Positions 10,951-24,500 of a stretch of 64,000 bases of DNA are shown here, piece by piece. The stretch lies in NCBI GenBank assembly GCA_036417435.1, contig CM070905.1:19693592-19757591 (forward strand). The letters are read 5' to 3'. Source of the DNA: Inia geoffrensis. Lineage: Eukaryota > Chordata > Mammalia > Artiodactyla > Iniidae. The notes beneath the pieces are model-generated. The model saw only the letters and a program-made list of their open reading frames with translations. It was not told the DNA's origin and made no database searches. The position numbers and the translations under genes were made by a program. Each line of letters starts with the position of its first letter. Position 1 is the first letter of the stretch.

Positions 10951-12534
10951 ACTGGTGAGATAAAATTTCTGGAACATATAAAGATGAGTTTCATAACTGA
11001 AGCGACATCTCAGCATGAAGACTCATGGTGCCCAAAATTCCAACTATACTGATCTTTATGTCTCTAGGCTGTAAGACAGAATCTTGCCCTCAAACGAACA
11101 AGTAATGAGAGAGCTTCAGAGTCCCTGACAGTGTCTTATTTCTTGACCTCAGTGTTGATTACATGGGTATGCTTAGTTTGTAAAAACATGTGAAAAATAT
11201 ACACTTATGACATGTATATTCTTGTATTTATAAAAAATACAAAATAAGCAGGTGGAGAAGGTGAAAGAAGATTAAGGGAAAAAGCTAAGATATATAATCT
11301 GTACAAAGGAAATAAACTCATTCTCAAATATTGGCCTGGCAGCCATGTCAGTAGTCCCAGGCACCTAGTTATCTCCAAGGATGTTTAAGAATGCTTACCT
11401 TTAGTGGTTTAAAAGCTATTAATCACTTTTACCCTTTTAACAAGGTGTAGCTCAGCTGAAATAAAAACTATAAACTAAAAATGTCAACATTTCAGAGGAT
11501 AATACCGTCATAATTTATAGAAATACCAGGAGGACCAGCTAATTACATGAATAAAGCACTTTGGAAATGTAAATGGTATACAAATTCTAAATGATGATGA
11601 TAATGATGGTTGAGTTATCTGTATTTTTACCCTTACAAATGTAATTTAAAAATAATAAGCACTTACATACCGCTTTACATTCTCTAATCAGCTTACAAAT
11701 ACTAATCAAGCCACAGGTCATCCTCTGAAATACATGCAAATAATGCCATATAGAGAAAATGGGAGCGAAGGCACTAAGTTAGGCTCACACTGAAAGGAAC
11801 TAAAGGGAATCCAGTTCTCTTTGGTCCCTAGGGCTTCAGTTCAGAAGGTGGAACATGAGGAAATAAACAAAAGAGGACAACAAAAACTCAACTTTGTTTT
11901 GCTTTTAGCTCCCTTTTTAATACTGGCTTCAAGAAAGCAAGCATTATTGGGGAATGTGTGGAAAGGAAATGTTATTAAAATGACGATCTGGCCCCACTAT
12001 GTTTTAGTCCACGTAGTGACTAAAGCACACATGTAAATAAAGCAAACGCGCAGTGAGTGTAAAATAAAGAAAAAGGTTCACACGCAAGTGTACAAGGTCA
12101 CTGAGATGCGGGATCAAAAGCAATTGTCTGTAACCATACTAGGGAAATGCTGATATAACCCTATTTCCTAATAGGACCATGTACATACACGTATCCTTTT
12201 ACTTATACTGGAGTTGACTGAAAATGGCACCCAAGCTTAACTATGAACTAAAGCGAGGAGATAGCTTGAGCTATGTGAAATAAAACTTAACCTGGGAGGT
12301 TATAGCCCATATGTACTTACGATAATCAGGTCCATCCATCTTGTAGAAGATTCCCAAGACTTTATGTGTGGCAGTTCTGGCCTGGAAGGTCTGCCTAATT
12401 GCCTCTACAAATATTTTTTTCAGATTACGACAAGCATGTTAAGCCTAATATGTGGTAAGATACCATAATGAAGGGAAGGAGACAAAGCCATAAAAGTTTA
12501 TATTAGTTTTGAAAACAATTGAGACAATATATCA
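10951..12534. other. Unique intron sequence
   Basis: AT-rich, with possible MIR traces near 11550-11700 ('ataaagcactttggaaatgtaaatgg'), but nothing firmly assignable. Confidence 0.4.
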
Positions 12535-12745
12535 TGGTGGTTAAGTGTTTAACTGGGATTAGACAAAGCTGAGTTTAAATCTCTGCATCACCACTTAATG
12601 GCTGGGCAAGTCACTTAGCCTCTTTAAATCTCACTTTTGTCACCTTGAGAGAAAGAATAATAATGGCATTATCAATGGGGGATTAAACGGGATAATGTGT
12701 ATAAACTATAAACATGTGGTAAATGCTCAATAAATGTCAACTGTA
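12535..12745 (+). repeat. MIR SINE
   Basis: A nearly complete MIR: 'ggttaagtgtttaactgggattagacaa', 'ggctgggcaagtcacttagcctct', 'gggataatgtgtataaa', 'atgctcaataaatgtca'. It is an old tRNA-derived repeat common to mammals. Confidence 0.85.
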
Positions 12746-12878
12746 ATTTATACACTTTTTCATTATTAATGGAGAAAATAGTTTAGAGGGAAGAGAATGG
12801 TGTACCTACACTAGAGGAATGGCAAGTACAAATGCTCAGAGGTAAAAGAGGATGAATTATGAATATTGAAAGATAAGT

Positions 12879-14467
12879 GAAGATGGCAGTGTGAAAAGAT
12901 GCCAAGTTAGCATCTCCCCACAACTAGGGCACCTGTCGGCCGCTGGTGTGGAACCCTAATGCCCAAGGTGACGGGAGGAACCCCCAAGGGAACTGGTAGG
13001 ACGTGGGGGGACAGAGGGGGGAGGAGAAGTGGAGGCCATACAGGATTGGTGCCCCAGAGGCCGGGGATATCAAGAGAGGCAAGCGGGAGAGACCCTCAGG
13101 GAAGAGGGGGAGAGGAGCAGAGGGCGACTGCCTGGCCCACTTAGGCCAGGGAGCCTGCTGAGCTGGAAGACCAGTCCCCTGCCCTCCAAGGTCCCCCCCA
13201 CCTCCCCACAACCACATTGGTCCTGGGGGGCATAGGAGGGAGGACGGGGACATCAGAAGAGGCCGGCAGGAGGGGGCCTCTGCGACCGGAAGACCAGGAG
13301 AGGAGAGGAGGGGGCGGGTTTCGCTGGCCCACTCGAGCCCCAAAGCCTGCTGGGCTCCCAGCTGAGGTCCCCTGGCCACTGACACCAGGGGTAGGGGGCA
13401 CTCCTAGGTCCCTTCTGTTCCTTGAGCCTAAGCCCCAGCCCTCGCAGCCCCCAGGGCCTTTTCCAGCCCTGTGGGTGCTAAACATAAGCCGCGCCCACCA
13501 CCCAAACATCACCCTTGCTTAGGCCCGACCCTTCACAGCCAAGATCTTCCCCACAACTTTTCCTTTCTTTCTTTCTTATTTTTTTTTCTTTTCCATCCTC
13601 CTCTTTTTTAATATTGTGATACTGATGTACCTTCTGGTTGTTGATTCACCTATAGTGGTATTTTTCTATTCTTTCTAACATATCTGTTTGTTTCCCAGTC
13701 TGATTTTGTTTTTTAGTTTGTTATTGTTCTCTTTTTTTCCTCTTTTTCTTTGTTTTTTTCTGCCACCCCACACAGCTTGCAAGATCTTGGTTCATGAGCC
13801 GGGGGTTGGGCTGAAGCTCCGGCAGTGGGAACATCAGTCCAAACTGCTGGACTAACAAGAGAACCTCAGACCCCAGGGAATATTCATCAGAGTGAGGTCT
13901 CCTCATCTCAGCACCAAGACCCAGCTATACCCAACACCCTAGAAACTCCAATGTTGGAAACCTCAGGCTAAACAACCAGAAAGACAGGAACACAATCCCA
14001 CTAATTAAAAAAAAAAAAAAAAAAAAGACAGCAAAAAATGTGACAGCTGTAGGAGCAAGGTAAAAACCTAACAGACCAAATAAATGAAGAGGAAATAAGT
14101 AACCTACCTGAAAAAGAATTCAGAGTAATGATAGTAAAGATGCTCCAGAATCTCAAAAAGAGAGGAACGGATTGAGAAACTACAAGAAATGTTTAACAAG
14201 ACCTAGAAGAACTAAAGAACAAACAAACAGATATGAACAACACAATAACTAAAATGAAAAATGCACTACAAGTACTCAATACCATAATAAAGAAGGCAGA
14301 GGAACGAATAAGTGAGCTGGAAGACAAAAATGGTGGAAATAACTGCCGAGAAGCAGAAAAAACAAAAAAGAATGAAAAGAATTGAAGACAATCTCAGAGA
14401 TCTCTGGTACAACACTAAATTCACCATCAGAATTATAGGAGTCCCAGAAGAAAAAGAGAAAAAGAGG
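12879..14467 (+). mobile_element. Outer L1, 5' part (5' UTR and start of ORF1)
   Basis: The element opens with gaagatggcagtg, the L1 5' start signature, and continues through a GC-rich 5' UTR (about 12.9-13.5 kb), an AT- and T-rich stretch (13.56-13.75 kb) and an A-run at 14007-14025 before ORF1. It is interrupted after 14467 by a second L1 and resumes at 21590. It is 5' complete but older than the insert. Confidence 0.85.
14038..14467 (+). pseudogene. Outer L1 ORF1, N-terminal part, broken
   Basis: The segment aligns with the ORF1 start of the inner L1 at 16421 (shared 'aggtaaaaacc', 'accaaataaatgaagagga', 'cctgaaaaagaattcagagt'). L1 ORF1 encodes an RNA-binding coiled-coil protein that packages L1 RNA. 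Stops and frame changes break the frame (for example near 14176), and the inner L1 interrupts it at the conserved stretch encoding GVPEEKEKKR. The C-terminal part is at 21590-21935. Confidence 0.8.
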
Positions 14468-16420
14468 ACAAACGGGAAGATGGCGGAAGAGTAAGAAGCG
14501 GAGGTCACCTTCCTCCCCAGATACATCAGAAATACATCTACATGACGAACTGCTCCCACAGAATACCTACTGAACACTGGCAGAAGACCTCAGACTTCCC
14601 AAAAGACAAGAAACTCCCTATGTACCTGGGTAGGGCCAAAGAAATAAAAAAACAGAGACAAAAGAATAGGGATGGGACCTGCACCAGTGGGAGGGAGATG
14701 TGAAGGAGGAAAGGTTTCCACACACCAGGAAGCCCCTTTGCAGGAGGAGACTGTGAGTGGTGAAGCAGGGAGCTTCGGAGCCACGGAGGAGAGTGCAGCA
14801 ATAGGGGTGCAGAGGGCAAAGCAGAGAGATTCCCGCATGGAGGATCGGTGCCGACCAGCACTCACCAGCCCGAGAGGCTTGGCTGCTCACCCACCAGTGT
14901 GGGTGGGGGCTGTGAGCTGAGGCTCAGGCTTCGCTCAGATCGCAGGGAGAGGACTGAGGTTGGTGGCGTGACCACAACCTGAAGGGGTTAGTGCCGGAAG
15001 GGAGTACGGAAAAAGGTCTGGAGCTGTGGAAGAGGCAAGAGACTTTTTCTTCCCTCTTTGTTTCCTGGTGCGCGAGGAGAGGGAATTAAGAGCACTGCTT
15101 GGAGGAGCTCCAGAGATGGGCGCCAGCCACTGTTATCAGGGCAGACCACAGAGACGAACATGAGACGCTAAGGCTGCTGCTGCAGCCACCAAGAAACCTG
15201 TGTGTGAGCACAGGTCACTATCCACACCGGCCCTCCCAGGAGCCTGTGCAGCCCGCCACTGCCAGAGTCCCGAGAACCAGGGACAACTTACCCAGGAGAA
15301 CAAACGGCGCGCCTCAGGCTGCTGCAACGTCACGCCGGCCTCTGCCGCCGCTCTCCATGCCCCTCCCTCCCCCCCGGCCTTAGTGAGCCAAAGCCCCTAA
15401 ATCACCTGCTCCTTTAACCCCATCCTGTCTGAGCCAAGAACAGACACCCTCAGGCAACCTACACACAGAGGCAGGGCCAAATCCAAACCTGAAGCCCGGA
15501 AGCTGGGCAAACAAAGAAGAGAAAGGGAAATCTCTCCCAGCAGCCTCAGAAGCAGCGGATTAAAGTTCCACAATCAACTTGATGTACCCTGCATCTGTGG
15601 AATATGTGAATAGACAACGAATCATCCCAAATTGAGGAGGTGGACTTTGGGAGGAAGATGTATTATTTTTTCCCTTTTCATCCTTTTCTGAGTGTGTATG
15701 TGTATACTTCTGTGAGACATTTTGTCTGTATAGCTTTGCTTTCACCATTTGTCCTAGGATTCTGTCCGTCCATTCTTTTTATCGTTTTTTCTTACTTTTT
15801 TAATTTTTAAAATTTTTTTCACAATATTTTATACTCTAATAACTTTATTTTATTTTACCCTACTTGATATTATTTTAGTCTCTTTCTTTCCTTCTTTTTA
15901 TTTTTTTCCCCTTTTATTCTGAGCCATGTGGATGAAAGGCTCTTAGTGCTCCAGCCAGGAGTCAGTGCTGTGCCTCTGACGTGGGAGAGCCAACTACAGT
16001 ACACTGGTCCACAAAAGACTTCCCAGCTCCACGTAATATCAAACGGCGAAAGTCTCCCAGAGATCTTCATCTCAACACCAACACGCAGCTTCACTCAACG
16101 ACCAGCAAGCTACAGAGCTGGACACCCTATGCCAAACAACTAGCAAGACAGGAACACAACCCCATCCATTAGCAGACAGGTTGCCTAAAATAGTAATAAG
16201 GCCACAGACGCCCCAAAACACACCACCAGATGTGGACCTGCCCACCAGAAAGACAAGATCCAGCCTCATCCACCACAACACAGGCACTAGTCCCCTCCAC
16301 CAGGAAGCCTAAACAATCCAATGAAGCAACCTTAGCCACCAGGGACAGGCACCAAAAACAACGGGAACTACAAACCTGCAGATGTGAAAAGGAGACCCCA
16401 AACACAGTAATATAAGCAAA
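14468..16420 (+). promoter_or_regulatory. Inner L1 5' UTR (internal promoter region)
   Basis: About 1.95 kb precedes ORF1. The first 900 bases are GC-rich, then the sequence turns T-rich (15.66-15.92 kb). In L1 elements this region holds the internal RNA polymerase II promoter. Whether this copy is active cannot be read from sequence. Open frames inside it are incidental. Confidence 0.7.
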
Positions 16421-17204
16421 ATGAGAAGACAGAAAAACACACAACAGATGAAGGACCAAGGTAAAAACCAACAAGACCAAATAAATGAAGAGGAAATAGG
16501 CAGTCTGCCTGAAAAAGAATTCAGAATAATGACAGTAAAGATGATCCAAAATCTTGGAAATAAAATAGAGAAAATGCAAGAAACATTTAACAAGGACCTA
16601 GAAGAACTAAAGAGAACACAAACAATGATGCACAACACAATAAATGAAATTAAAAATACTCTAGGTGGGATCAATAGCAGAATAACTGAGGCAAAAGAAC
16701 AGATAAGTTACCTGGAAGATAACATAGTGGCGAGAACTACTGCAGAGCAGAATAAAGGAAAAAGAATGAAGAGAACTGGGGACAGTCTCAGAGACCTCTG
16801 TGACATTAAACACACCAACATTCAAATTACAGGGGTCCCACAAGAAGAAGAGAAAAAGGGAGGAAATATTTGAAGAGATTATAGTTGAAAACTTCCCTAA
16901 TATGGGAAAGGAAATAGCTAATCAAGTCCAGGAAGCACAGAGAGTCCCATACGGGATAAATCCAAAGACGAACACACCAAGACACATATTAATCAAATTA
17001 TCAAAAATTAAATACAAAGAAAACATATTAAAAGCAACAAGGGAAAAACAACAAAAAACACACAAGGGAATCCCCATAAGCTTAACAGCTGATCTTTCAG
17101 CAGAAACTCTGCAAGCCAGAAGTGAGTGGCAGGACATATTTAAAATGACGAAGGAGAAAAACCTACAACCAAGATTACTCTACCCAGCAAGGATCTCATT
17201 CTGA
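16421..17204 (+). pseudogene. Inner L1 ORF1 with one frameshift
   Basis: ORF1 begins ATGAGAAGACAG and reads MRRQKNTQQMKDQGK, followed by a heptad-like region rich in E, K, I and L (the trimerising coiled coil). The RNA-binding domain follows, with NIQITGVPQEE and later the PRHILIKL and LSAETLQARSEW stretches. The frame shifts once near 16855-16865: the first part ends at 16873, and the second frame runs to the stop at 17204. The 784-bp span is one base more than a multiple of three, consistent with a single-base insertion. The family product is an RNA chaperone of about 260-340 residues. Confidence 0.88.
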
Positions 17205-17360
17205 TTAGATGGAAAATTAAAACCGTTACAGACAAGCAAAAGCTGAGAGAGTTCAGCACCACCAAACCAGCTTTACAACAAATACTAAAGGAACGTCTGT
17301 AGGCAAGAAACACAAGAGAAGGAAAAGACCTACAATAACAAACCCAAAGCAATTAAGAAA

Positions 17361-20300
17361 ATGGGAATAGGAACATACATATCGATAATTACCTTAAATG
17401 TAAATAGATTAAATGCTCCCACCAAAAGACACAGACTGGCTGAATGGATACAAAAACAAGAACCGTATATATGCTGTCTACCAGAGACCCACTTCAGACC
17501 TAGGGACACATACAGACTGAAAGTGAGGGGAAGGAAAAATATATTCCATGCAAATGGAACTCAAAAGAAAGGTGGAATAGCAATTCTCATATCAGACAAA
17601 ATAGACTTTACAACAAAGACTATTACAAGAGACAAAGAAGTACACTACATAATGATCAAGGTAGCAATCCAACAAGAAGAAATAATAATTGTAAATATTT
17701 ATGCAGCCAACATAGGAGCACCTCAATACATAAGGCAAATACTAACAGCCATAAAAGGGGAAATCGACAATAACACAATCATAGTAGGGGACTTTAACAC
17801 CCAAATTTCACCAATGGACAGATCATCCAAAATGAAAATAAATAAGGAAACACAAGCTTTAAATGATACATTAAAAAAGATGTACTTAATTTTGATATTG
17901 ATATTTATTCGACATTCCATCCGAAAACAACAGAATACACATATTTCTCAAGTGCTCATGGAACATTCTCCAGGATAGATCATATCTTGGGTCACAAATC
18001 AAGCCTTGGTAAATTTAAGAAAATTGAAATCGTATCAAGAATCTTATCCGACCAAAACGCTATGAGACTAGATATCAATTACAGGAAAAGTTCTGTAAAA
18101 CATACGAACACATGGAGGCTAAACAATACACTACTTAATAACCAAGAGATCACTGAAGAAATCAAAAAAATACCTAGAAACAAATGACAATGAAAACACG
18201 ACGACCCAAAACCTATGGGACGCAGCAAAAGCAGTTCTAAGAGGGAAGATTACAGCTCTACAATCCTACCTTAAGAAACAGGAAAGATCTCAAATAAACA
18301 ACCTAACCTTGCACCTAAGGCAATTAGAGAAAGAAGCACAAAAAAACCCCAAAGTTACCAGAAGGAAATAAATCATAAAGATCAGATCAGAAATAAATGA
18401 AAAAGAAATGAAGGAAACAATAGCAATCTTTTTATTGATCGATAAAACTAAAAGCTGGTTCTTTGAGAAGATAAACAAAGCTGATAAACCATTAGCCAGA
18501 CTCATCAAGAAAAAAAGGGAGAAGACTCAAATCAATAGAATTAGAAATGAAAAAGGAGAAGTAACAACTGACACTGCAGAAATACAAAAGATCATGAGAG
18601 TTTACTACAAGCAACTCTATGCCAATAAAATGGACAACCTGGAAGAAATGGACAAATTCTTAGAAATGCACAACCTGCCAAGAATGAATCAGGAGGAAAT
18701 AGAAAATATAATAGAAAATATAAACAGACCAATCACAAGCACTGAAATTGAAACTGTGAATACACATCTTCCAACAAACAAAAGCCCAGCACCAGATGGC
18801 TTCACAGGCAAATTCTATCAAACATTTAGAGAAGAGCTAACACCTATTCTTCTGAAACTCTTCCAAAAAACAGCAGAGGGTGGAACACCCCCAAACTCAT
18901 TCTACGAGGCCACCATCACCCTGATACCAAAACCAGACAAACATGTCACAAAGAAAGAAAACTACAGGCCAATATCACTGATGAACATAGATGCAAAAAT
19001 CCTCAACAACATACTAGCAAACAGAATCCAACAGCACATTAAACGGATCATACACCATGACCAGGTGGGATTTATCCCAGGAAGGCAAGGATTCTTCAAT
19101 ATATGCGAATCAATCATCGTGATACACCGTATTAACAAATTGAAGGAGAAAAGCCATATGATCATCTCAATAGATGTAGAGAAAACTTCCAACAAAATTC
19201 AACACCGATTTATGATAAAAACCCTCCAGAAAGTAGGCATAGAAGGAACTTTCCTCAACATAATAAAGGTCACATATGACAAACGGACAGCCAGCATTCT
19301 CCTCAATGGAGAAAAACTGACACCATTTCCACTAAGATCAGGAACAAGACAAGGTTGCCCACTTCTACCACTCTTATTCAACATAGTTTTGGAAGTTTTA
19401 GACACAGCAATCAGAGAACAAAAGGAAATAAAAGGAATGCAAATCAAGAAAGAAGTAAAGCTGTCACTGTTTGCATATGACACGATACTCTACATAGAGA
19501 ATCCTAAAGATGCTACCAGAAAACTACTAGAGCTAATCAATGAATTTGGTAAAGCAGCAGGATACAAAATTAATGCACAGAAATCTCTGGCATTCCTATA
19601 CACGTATGATGAAAAATCTGAAAATGAAATGAAGAAAACACTCCCATTTACCATTGCAACAAAAAGAATAAAATATCTAGGAATAAACCTACCTAAGGTG
19701 ACAAAAGAACAGTATGCAGAAAATTATAAGACACTGATGAAAGAAATTAAAGATGATACAAATAGATGGAGAGATATACCATGTTCTTGGATTGGAAGAA
19801 TCAACATGGTGAAAATGACTATACTGCCCAAAGCAATCTACAGATTCAATGCAATTGCTATCAAACTACCACTGGCATTTTTCACAGAAGTAGAACAAAA
19901 AATTTCACAATTTGTATGGAAACACAAAAGACCCCACATAGCCAAAGCAATCTTGAGAAAGAAAAATGGAGCTGGAGGAATCAGGCTCCCTGACATCATA
20001 CTATACTACAAAGCTACAGTAAACAAGACAGTATGGTACTAGCACAAAAACAGAAACATAGATCAATGGAACAGGACAGAAAACCCAGAGATAAACACAC
20101 ACACATATGGACACCTTACCTTTGGCAAAGGAGGCAAGAATATACAGTGGAGAAAAAACAGCCTCTTCAATAAGTGGTGCTGGGAAAACTGGACAGCTAC
20201 ACGTACAAGAATGAAATTAGAACACTCCCTAACACCATACACAAAAATAAGCTCAAAATGGATTAAAGACCTAAATGTAAGGCCACACACTATCAGAATC

Positions 20301-21190
20301 TTAGAGGAAAACACAGGCAGAACACTCTATGACATAAATCACAGCAAGATTCTTTTTGACCCTCCTCCTAGAGAAATGGAAAGAAAAACAAAAATAAACA
20401 AATGGGACCTCATGAAACTTCAAAGCTTTTGCACAGCAAAGGAAACCATAAACAAGACCAAAAGACAACCCTCAGAATGGGAGAAAATATTTGCAAATGA
20501 AGCAACTGACAAAGGATTAATCTCCAAAATATAGAAGCAGCTCATGCAGCTCAATATCAAAAAAACAAACAACCCAATCCAAAAATGGGCAGAAGACCTA
20601 AATAGACATTTCTCCAAAGAAAATATACAGACTGCCAACAAACACATGAAAGAATGCTCAACATCATTAATCATTAGAGAAATGCAAATCAAAATGACAA
20701 TGAGATATCATCTCACACCGGTCACAATGGCCATCATCCAAAAATCTACAAACAGTAAATGCTGGAGAGGTTGTGGAGAAAGGGAACACTCTTGCACTGC
20801 TGGTGGAAATGTGAATTAGTACAGCCACTATGGAGAACAGTATGGAGGTTCCTTAAAAACTAAAAATAGAATTACCATATGACCCAGCAATCCCACACTG
20901 GGCATATACCCTGAGAAAACCATAATTCAAAAAGAGTCAGGTACCAAAATGTTCGTTGCAGCTCTATTTACAATAGCCAGGACATGGAAGCAACCTAAGT
21001 GTCCATCAACAGATGAATGGATAAAGAAGGTGTGCAACATATACAGAATGGAATATTACTCGGCCATAAAAAGAAAGGAAATTGAGTTATTTGTGGTGAG
21101 GTGGATGGACCTAGAGTCTGTCATGCAGAGTGAAGTAAGTCAGAAATAGAAAAACAAATACTGTATGCTAACACATATATATGGAATCTA
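17361..21190 (+). pseudogene. Inner L1 ORF2 (endonuclease-reverse transcriptase), degraded
   Basis: ORF2 starts with MGIGTYISIITLNVNRLNAP. The endonuclease domain (first 190 codons) shows PETHF, NIYAANIGAPQ and VGDFNT, where active L1s usually have QETHF/L and NIYAPN. A frameshift near 17880-17895 moves the reading to another frame until about 18170-18400. The main reverse transcriptase frame, 18408-20042, includes [42 protein letters not shown] and the catalytic box, which reads LFAYDT instead of LFADD. A TAG at 20040-20042 replaces a tryptophan codon, and more breaks follow at 20534 and near 20790. The cysteine-rich end (KCWRGCGE) is recognisable. The copy is catalytically dead. Confidence 0.92.
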
Positions 21191-21199
21191 AGAAAAAAA

Positions 21200-21560
21200 A
21201 AAGGTCATGAAGAACCTAGGCACAAGACGGGAATAAAGACACAGACCTACTACAGAATGGGCTTGAGGATATGGGGAGGGGGAAGGGTAAGCTGTTACAA
21301 AGTAAGAGAGTGGCATGGACATATATACACTACCAAACGTAAAATAGCTAGTGGGAAGCAGCCACATAGCACAGGGAGATCAGCTCGCTGGCTTGTGACC
21401 ACCTAGAGGGGTGGGATAGGGAGCGAGGGTGGGAGGGAGGGAGACACAAGAGGAAAGGTATAGTATGTATATGTATAACTGATCCACTCTGTTATAAAGC
21501 AGAAACTAACACACCATTGTAAAGCAATTATGCTCCAATAAAGACGTTAAAAAAAATGAA
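21200..21560 (+). terminator. Inner L1 3' UTR and polyadenylation signal
   Basis: This is the 3' UTR of the inner L1, with the conserved 'agctagtgggaagcagccacatagcacaggg' type block, a G-rich run (21415-21450) and AATAAA at 21537-21542 followed by an A-rich tail with interruptions (ttaaaaaaaatgaataaag). The same 3' UTR recurs at 49.3 kb and, reversed, at 0.86 kb. Confidence 0.85.
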
Positions 21561-21589
21561 TAAAGTTTGATAAAAGAAAAAAAAAAAGA

Positions 21590-24500
21590 AGAGAAAAAGA
21601 GGGTCTGAGAAAATATTTGAAGAGACTGTAGTCAAAAACTTCCCTAACATGGGAAAGGAAACAGTCACTCAAGTCCAGGAAACACAGCGAGTACCATACA
21701 GGATAAACCCCCAGAAAAACACACCAAGACACATATTAATCAAACTAACAAAAATGAACTTCAAAGAAAAAATATTAAAAGCAGCAAGGAAAAAACAAAA
21801 AATAACATACAAAGGAATCCCCATAAGGTTATCAGCTGATTTTTCAGCAGAAACTATGCAGGCCAGAAGGGAGTGGCAGGATAGATATACTTAGAGTGAT
21901 GAAAGAGAAAAACCTACAACCAAGATTACTCTAACCAGAAAGGATCTCTTTCAGATCCAATGGAGAAATCAATAGCTTTTCAAACAAGCAATAGCTAAGA
22001 GAATTCAGCACCACCAAACCAGCTTTATAACAAATGCTAAAGAAACTTCTCCAGGCAGGAAACACAAGAGAAGAAAAAGACCCACAAAAACAAACCCGAA
22101 ACAATTAAGAAAATGGTAATAGGAACATACATATCGATACAGTCCTTGAAAGTAAATGGATTAAATGCCCCAACCAAAAGGCAAAGACTGGATGAATGGA
22201 TCAAAAACAAGACCCATATATATGCTGTCTGCAAGAGACCCACTTCAGACCTAGGGACACATACAGACTGAAAGTAAGGGGATGGAAATCAAAAGAAAGC
22301 TGGGGTAACAATACTCATATCAGATAAAATAGACTTTTAAAATAAAGACTGTTACAAGAGATAAGGAGGGACACTACATAATGATCAAAGGATCAATCCA
22401 AAAGGAAGATATAACAATTATACATGTCTATGCACCCAACATAGGAGGACCTCAATACATAAGGCAAATGCTAACAACCATGAAAGGGGAAATCGACAGT
22501 AACACAATAACAGTAGGGGACTTTAACACCTCACTTACACCAATGGACACATCAACCAAATAGAAACTAAATAAGGAAACACAAGCTTTAAATGACACAA
22601 CAGACCAGATAGATTTAATTGATATTTATAGAACATTCCACCCAAAAGTGGCAGAATACACCTTCTTCTCAAGTGCACATGGAACATTCTCCAGAACAGA
22701 TCACATCTTGGGTCACAAATCAAGTCTCAGAAAATTTAAGAATATGGAAATCGTATAAGGCCTCTTTTCTGACCACAACACTATGAGATCGGAAATCAAT
22801 TACAGGAAGAAAACTGTAAAAAACACAAATATATGGAGGCTATACAATGCACTACTAAATAACCAAGAGATCACTGAAGAAATCAAAGAAGAAATTTAAA
22901 AAAACATAGAAACAAATGACAATGAAAACACGACAACCCAAAACCTATGGGACGCAGCAAAAGCAGTTCTAAGTGGGAAGTTTAAAGCAATTCAATCTCA
23001 CTTCAAGAAACAAGAAAAATCTCAAATAAACAATCTAACCCTACACTTAAAACAACTAGAGAAAGAAGAACAAAGAAACCCCGAAGTCAGTAGAAGGAAA
23101 GAAATCATAAAGATCAGAGCTGAAATAAATGAAATAGAAAAGAAGAAAACAATAGCAAAGACCAATAAAACTAAAAGCTGGTTCTTTGATAAGATAAACA
23201 AAATTGATAAACCTTTAGCCAGACTCATCAAGAAAAAAAGGGAGGATGCAAATCAATAGAATTAGGAATGAAAAAGAAGAAATCACAACTGACACCACAG
23301 AAATACAAAGGGTTATAAGAGACTACTACAAACAACTATATGCCAATAAAATGGACAACCACGAAGAAATGGACAAATTCTTGGCAAGGTACAATTTCCC
23401 AAGACTGAACCAGAAAGAATTAGAAAATATAAACAGACACAACACAAGTAATGAAATTGAAACTGTAATTAAAAATCTTCCAACAAACACAAGTCCAGGA
23501 CCAGATGGCTTCACAGGCGAATTCTGTCAAACGTTCAGAGAAGCACTAACACAAATCCTTCTCAAACTGTTCCAAAAACTTGCAGAGGGAGAAACTCCCA
23601 AAATCATTCTATGAAGCCACCATCACCCGGGTACCAAAACCAGAAAAAGATACCACAAAAAAAAGAAAATTACAGACCAATATCACTGATGAACATAGAT
23701 GCAAAAATCCTGAACAAAACACTAACAAACAGAATCCAACAATACATTAAAAGGATCATACACCATGATCAAGTGGGATTTATCCCAGGGATGCAAGAAC
23801 TCTTCAATATACACAGATCAATCAATGTGATATACAGCACATTAATAAATTAAGGAATAAAAACCATACGATCATTGCAACAGACGCAGAATAAGCTTTT
23901 GACAAAATTCAACACCCATTTATGATAAAAACTCTCCAGAAAGTGGGCATAGAGGAAATCTACCTCAACAAAATAAAGGCCATATATGACAAACCCACAG
24001 CAAGCATCATACTCAATGGTGAAAAACTGAAAGCATTTCCACTAAGATCAGGAACAAAACAAGGAAGTCCACTCTCACAACTCTTATTCAACATAGTTTT
24101 GGAAGTCCTAGCCACGGCAATCAGAGAATAAAAAGAAATAAAAGGAATACAAACTGGAAAGGAAGAAGTAAAACTGTCACTGTTTGCAGCTGACATGATA
24201 CCATACATAGAAAATCCTAAAGATGCCACCAGAAAACTACCAGAACTAATCAATGAATTTGGTAAGGTTGCAGGATACAAAATTAATGCACAGAAATATC
24301 TGGCATTCCTATACACCAACAATGAAAAATCAGAAAGAGAAATTAAGGAAACACTCACATTTACCACTGCAACAAAAAGAATAAAATACCTAGGAATAAA
24401 CCTGACTAAGGAGGCAAAAGACTTGTACTCAGAAAACTATAAAACACTGATGAAAGAAATCAAAGATGACATAAACAGTCGGAGAGGTATACCATGTTCT

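Larger units (their letters stand above)
14468..21589 (+). mobile_element. Inner full-length L1 inserted into the outer L1
   Basis: A complete L1 of about 7.1 kb, starting acaaacgggaagatggcgga. It has a 5' UTR of about 1.95 kb, ORF1 (16421-17204), ORF2 (17361 to about 21190) and a 3' UTR with AATAAA at 21537-21542 followed by an A-rich tail. The 13-bp agagaaaaagagg occurs at 14455-14467 and 21590-21602, a perfect target-site duplication that joins the two halves of outer ORF1. Both reading frames are broken, so it is not autonomous. It lies antisense to EXOC4. Confidence 0.93.

Noticed and set aside
12924..13522. GC-rich segment with long overlapping frames, resembling a CpG island or first exon
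   Set aside because: It lies just after the L1 5' start signature and leads into L1 ORF1, so it is the 5' UTR of the outer L1.
14538..15400. Several overlapping frames of 65-107 residues
   Set aside because: They fall in the 5' UTR of the inner L1 and have no conserved protein features.
17361..20042. Long frames with reverse transcriptase, at first sight a retrovirus or a functional gene
   Set aside because: The motif order (endonuclease then reverse transcriptase, no protease or integrase, no LTRs), target duplication and A-tail are those of L1. Stops, frameshifts and the lost catalytic aspartate exclude an active gene.
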